Origin: CAVUPF01 sp963777915
GTDB lineage: Bacteria > Actinomycetota > Thermoleophilia > Solirubrobacterales > 70-9
Direction: 5' to 3'
NCBI GenBank assembly: GCA_963777915.1
Contig: CAVZSH010000005.1
Coordinates: 434,001-498,000, forward strand
Length of the DNA: 64,000 nt
Of the stretch, positions 63,855-64,000 are shown piece by piece; the stretch's first letter is position 1, and every line of letters begins with the position of its first letter. The position numbers and the translations under genes were made by a program. The notes below the pieces were generated by a model. It did no database searches, had not been told where the DNA came from, and saw nothing but the letters and a program-made list of their open reading frames with translations.

Positions 63855-63878
63855 TTTCTTCCGCTCCTCTGGCTATAC

Positions 63879-63897
63879 TTGTCAGGCAGCCTTGTAA
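63879..63897 (+). promoter_or_regulatory. Operator-like palindrome between MFS pump and divergent gene
   Basis: TTGTCAGGCAGCCTTGTAA: an inner AGGC-A-GCCT palindrome with outer TT...AA, in the 86-bp divergent gap. Typical place for a MarR/TetR operator. Confidence 0.35.
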
Positions 63898-63940
63898 GAT
63901 CACCTGATGGTTCGGGCACCTTATCAGGAGAGCTGACGAA

Positions 63941-64000
63941 ATGGCGAGTGACCTCGACAACACCACGCGAGTGCCGCTGATCCGGCTTCTGGATTTGGCT
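63941..64000 (+). CDS. Start of a probable transcriptional regulator (cut by window end)
   Basis: ATG 63941 after CAGGAGAG opens a frame for 20 codons to the window edge (MASDLDNTTRVPLIRLLDLA). Divergent placement from a DHA2 pump is typical of MarR- or TetR-type repressors; the visible residues are too few to decide. Confidence 0.45.
   Translation, partial: MASDLDNTTRVPLIRLLDLA

Overview
The window is high-GC, densely coded DNA with frequent GTG/TTG starts and many 1-13 bp gene overlaps. A fused FO synthase, a cofD-cofC-cofE set with an F420:NADP oxidoreductase, DUF4242 and amphi-Trp proteins, and GGDEF proteins with AADxDQ repeats point to an actinobacterium, most likely class Thermoleophilia (Solirubrobacterales-like). 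That placement is inference from gene content only.

Layout. 1-20466 is core-type sequence: rmuC, ygfZ, an mntR-mntH manganese pair with two tandem operator boxes, an NMT1-type ABC binding protein, an aquaporin, nearly the whole coenzyme F420 pathway (fbiC/cofGH on plus; npdG-cofD-cofC-cofE as a minus-strand operon), an acyl-CoA cluster (SDR, HMG-CoA lyase, acyl-CoA carboxylase beta subunit, facing acetoacetyl-CoA synthetase), and a MetF-like reductase. Three tRNAs (Leu-CAA, Leu-TAG, Trp-CCA) follow.

21680-29843 looks like a decayed island inserted in tRNA-Trp: the tRNA 3' half plus its terminator is repeated at 29733-29843. It carries what I consider the main find, a probable c-di-GMP-controlled surface-fibre module. 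A c-di-GMP-I (GEMM) riboswitch aptamer (24716-24803, minus strand) stands 34 nt ahead of a TasA/camelysin-like secreted protein. This is followed by a SipW-like signal peptidase and two more secreted proteins, with a fourth TasA-like gene upstream. Next to it are a GGDEF cyclase with heptad repeats, a B12-binding GGDEF protein with the Wx9EH signature of CarH-type photoreceptors, and an HD-GYP phosphodiesterase. The inferred logic is light/B12 to c-di-GMP to riboswitch to fibre export. No integrase remains.

29844-38257 is accessory: an NmrA-like gene without a normal start codon, a SRPBCC protein, a partial copy of the GGDEF gene end, VapC/Phd toxin-antitoxin, a HEPN protein, a broken IS701-like transposase, an AbiE-type toxin-antitoxin pair in reversed order, and an acylphosphatase-LigD phosphoesterase fusion, then tRNA-Gly and tRNA-Pro.

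38258-49689 is a second tRNA-bounded segment (46-bp tRNA-Pro repeat). It holds a lipid-related operon (diacylglycerol-kinase-like, amphi-Trp, PAP2), small stress-type proteins, a complete 3,098-bp IS1-like transposon with perfect 21-bp inverted repeats, 8-bp target duplication and passenger genes, and a TetR regulator with an alpha/beta-hydrolase-glycosyltransferase fusion.

49690-64000 holds small peptides, an ArsR-type regulator, an L,D-transpeptidase, a SprT-like protein, HxlR, Lon, a cysteine-less DksA-like protein, a NhaA-thioredoxin fusion with one frameshift, a UBP zinc finger facing a cNMP-FAD oxidoreductase, an UPF0104 protein, and a DHA2 MFS pump divergent from the start of a probable regulator.
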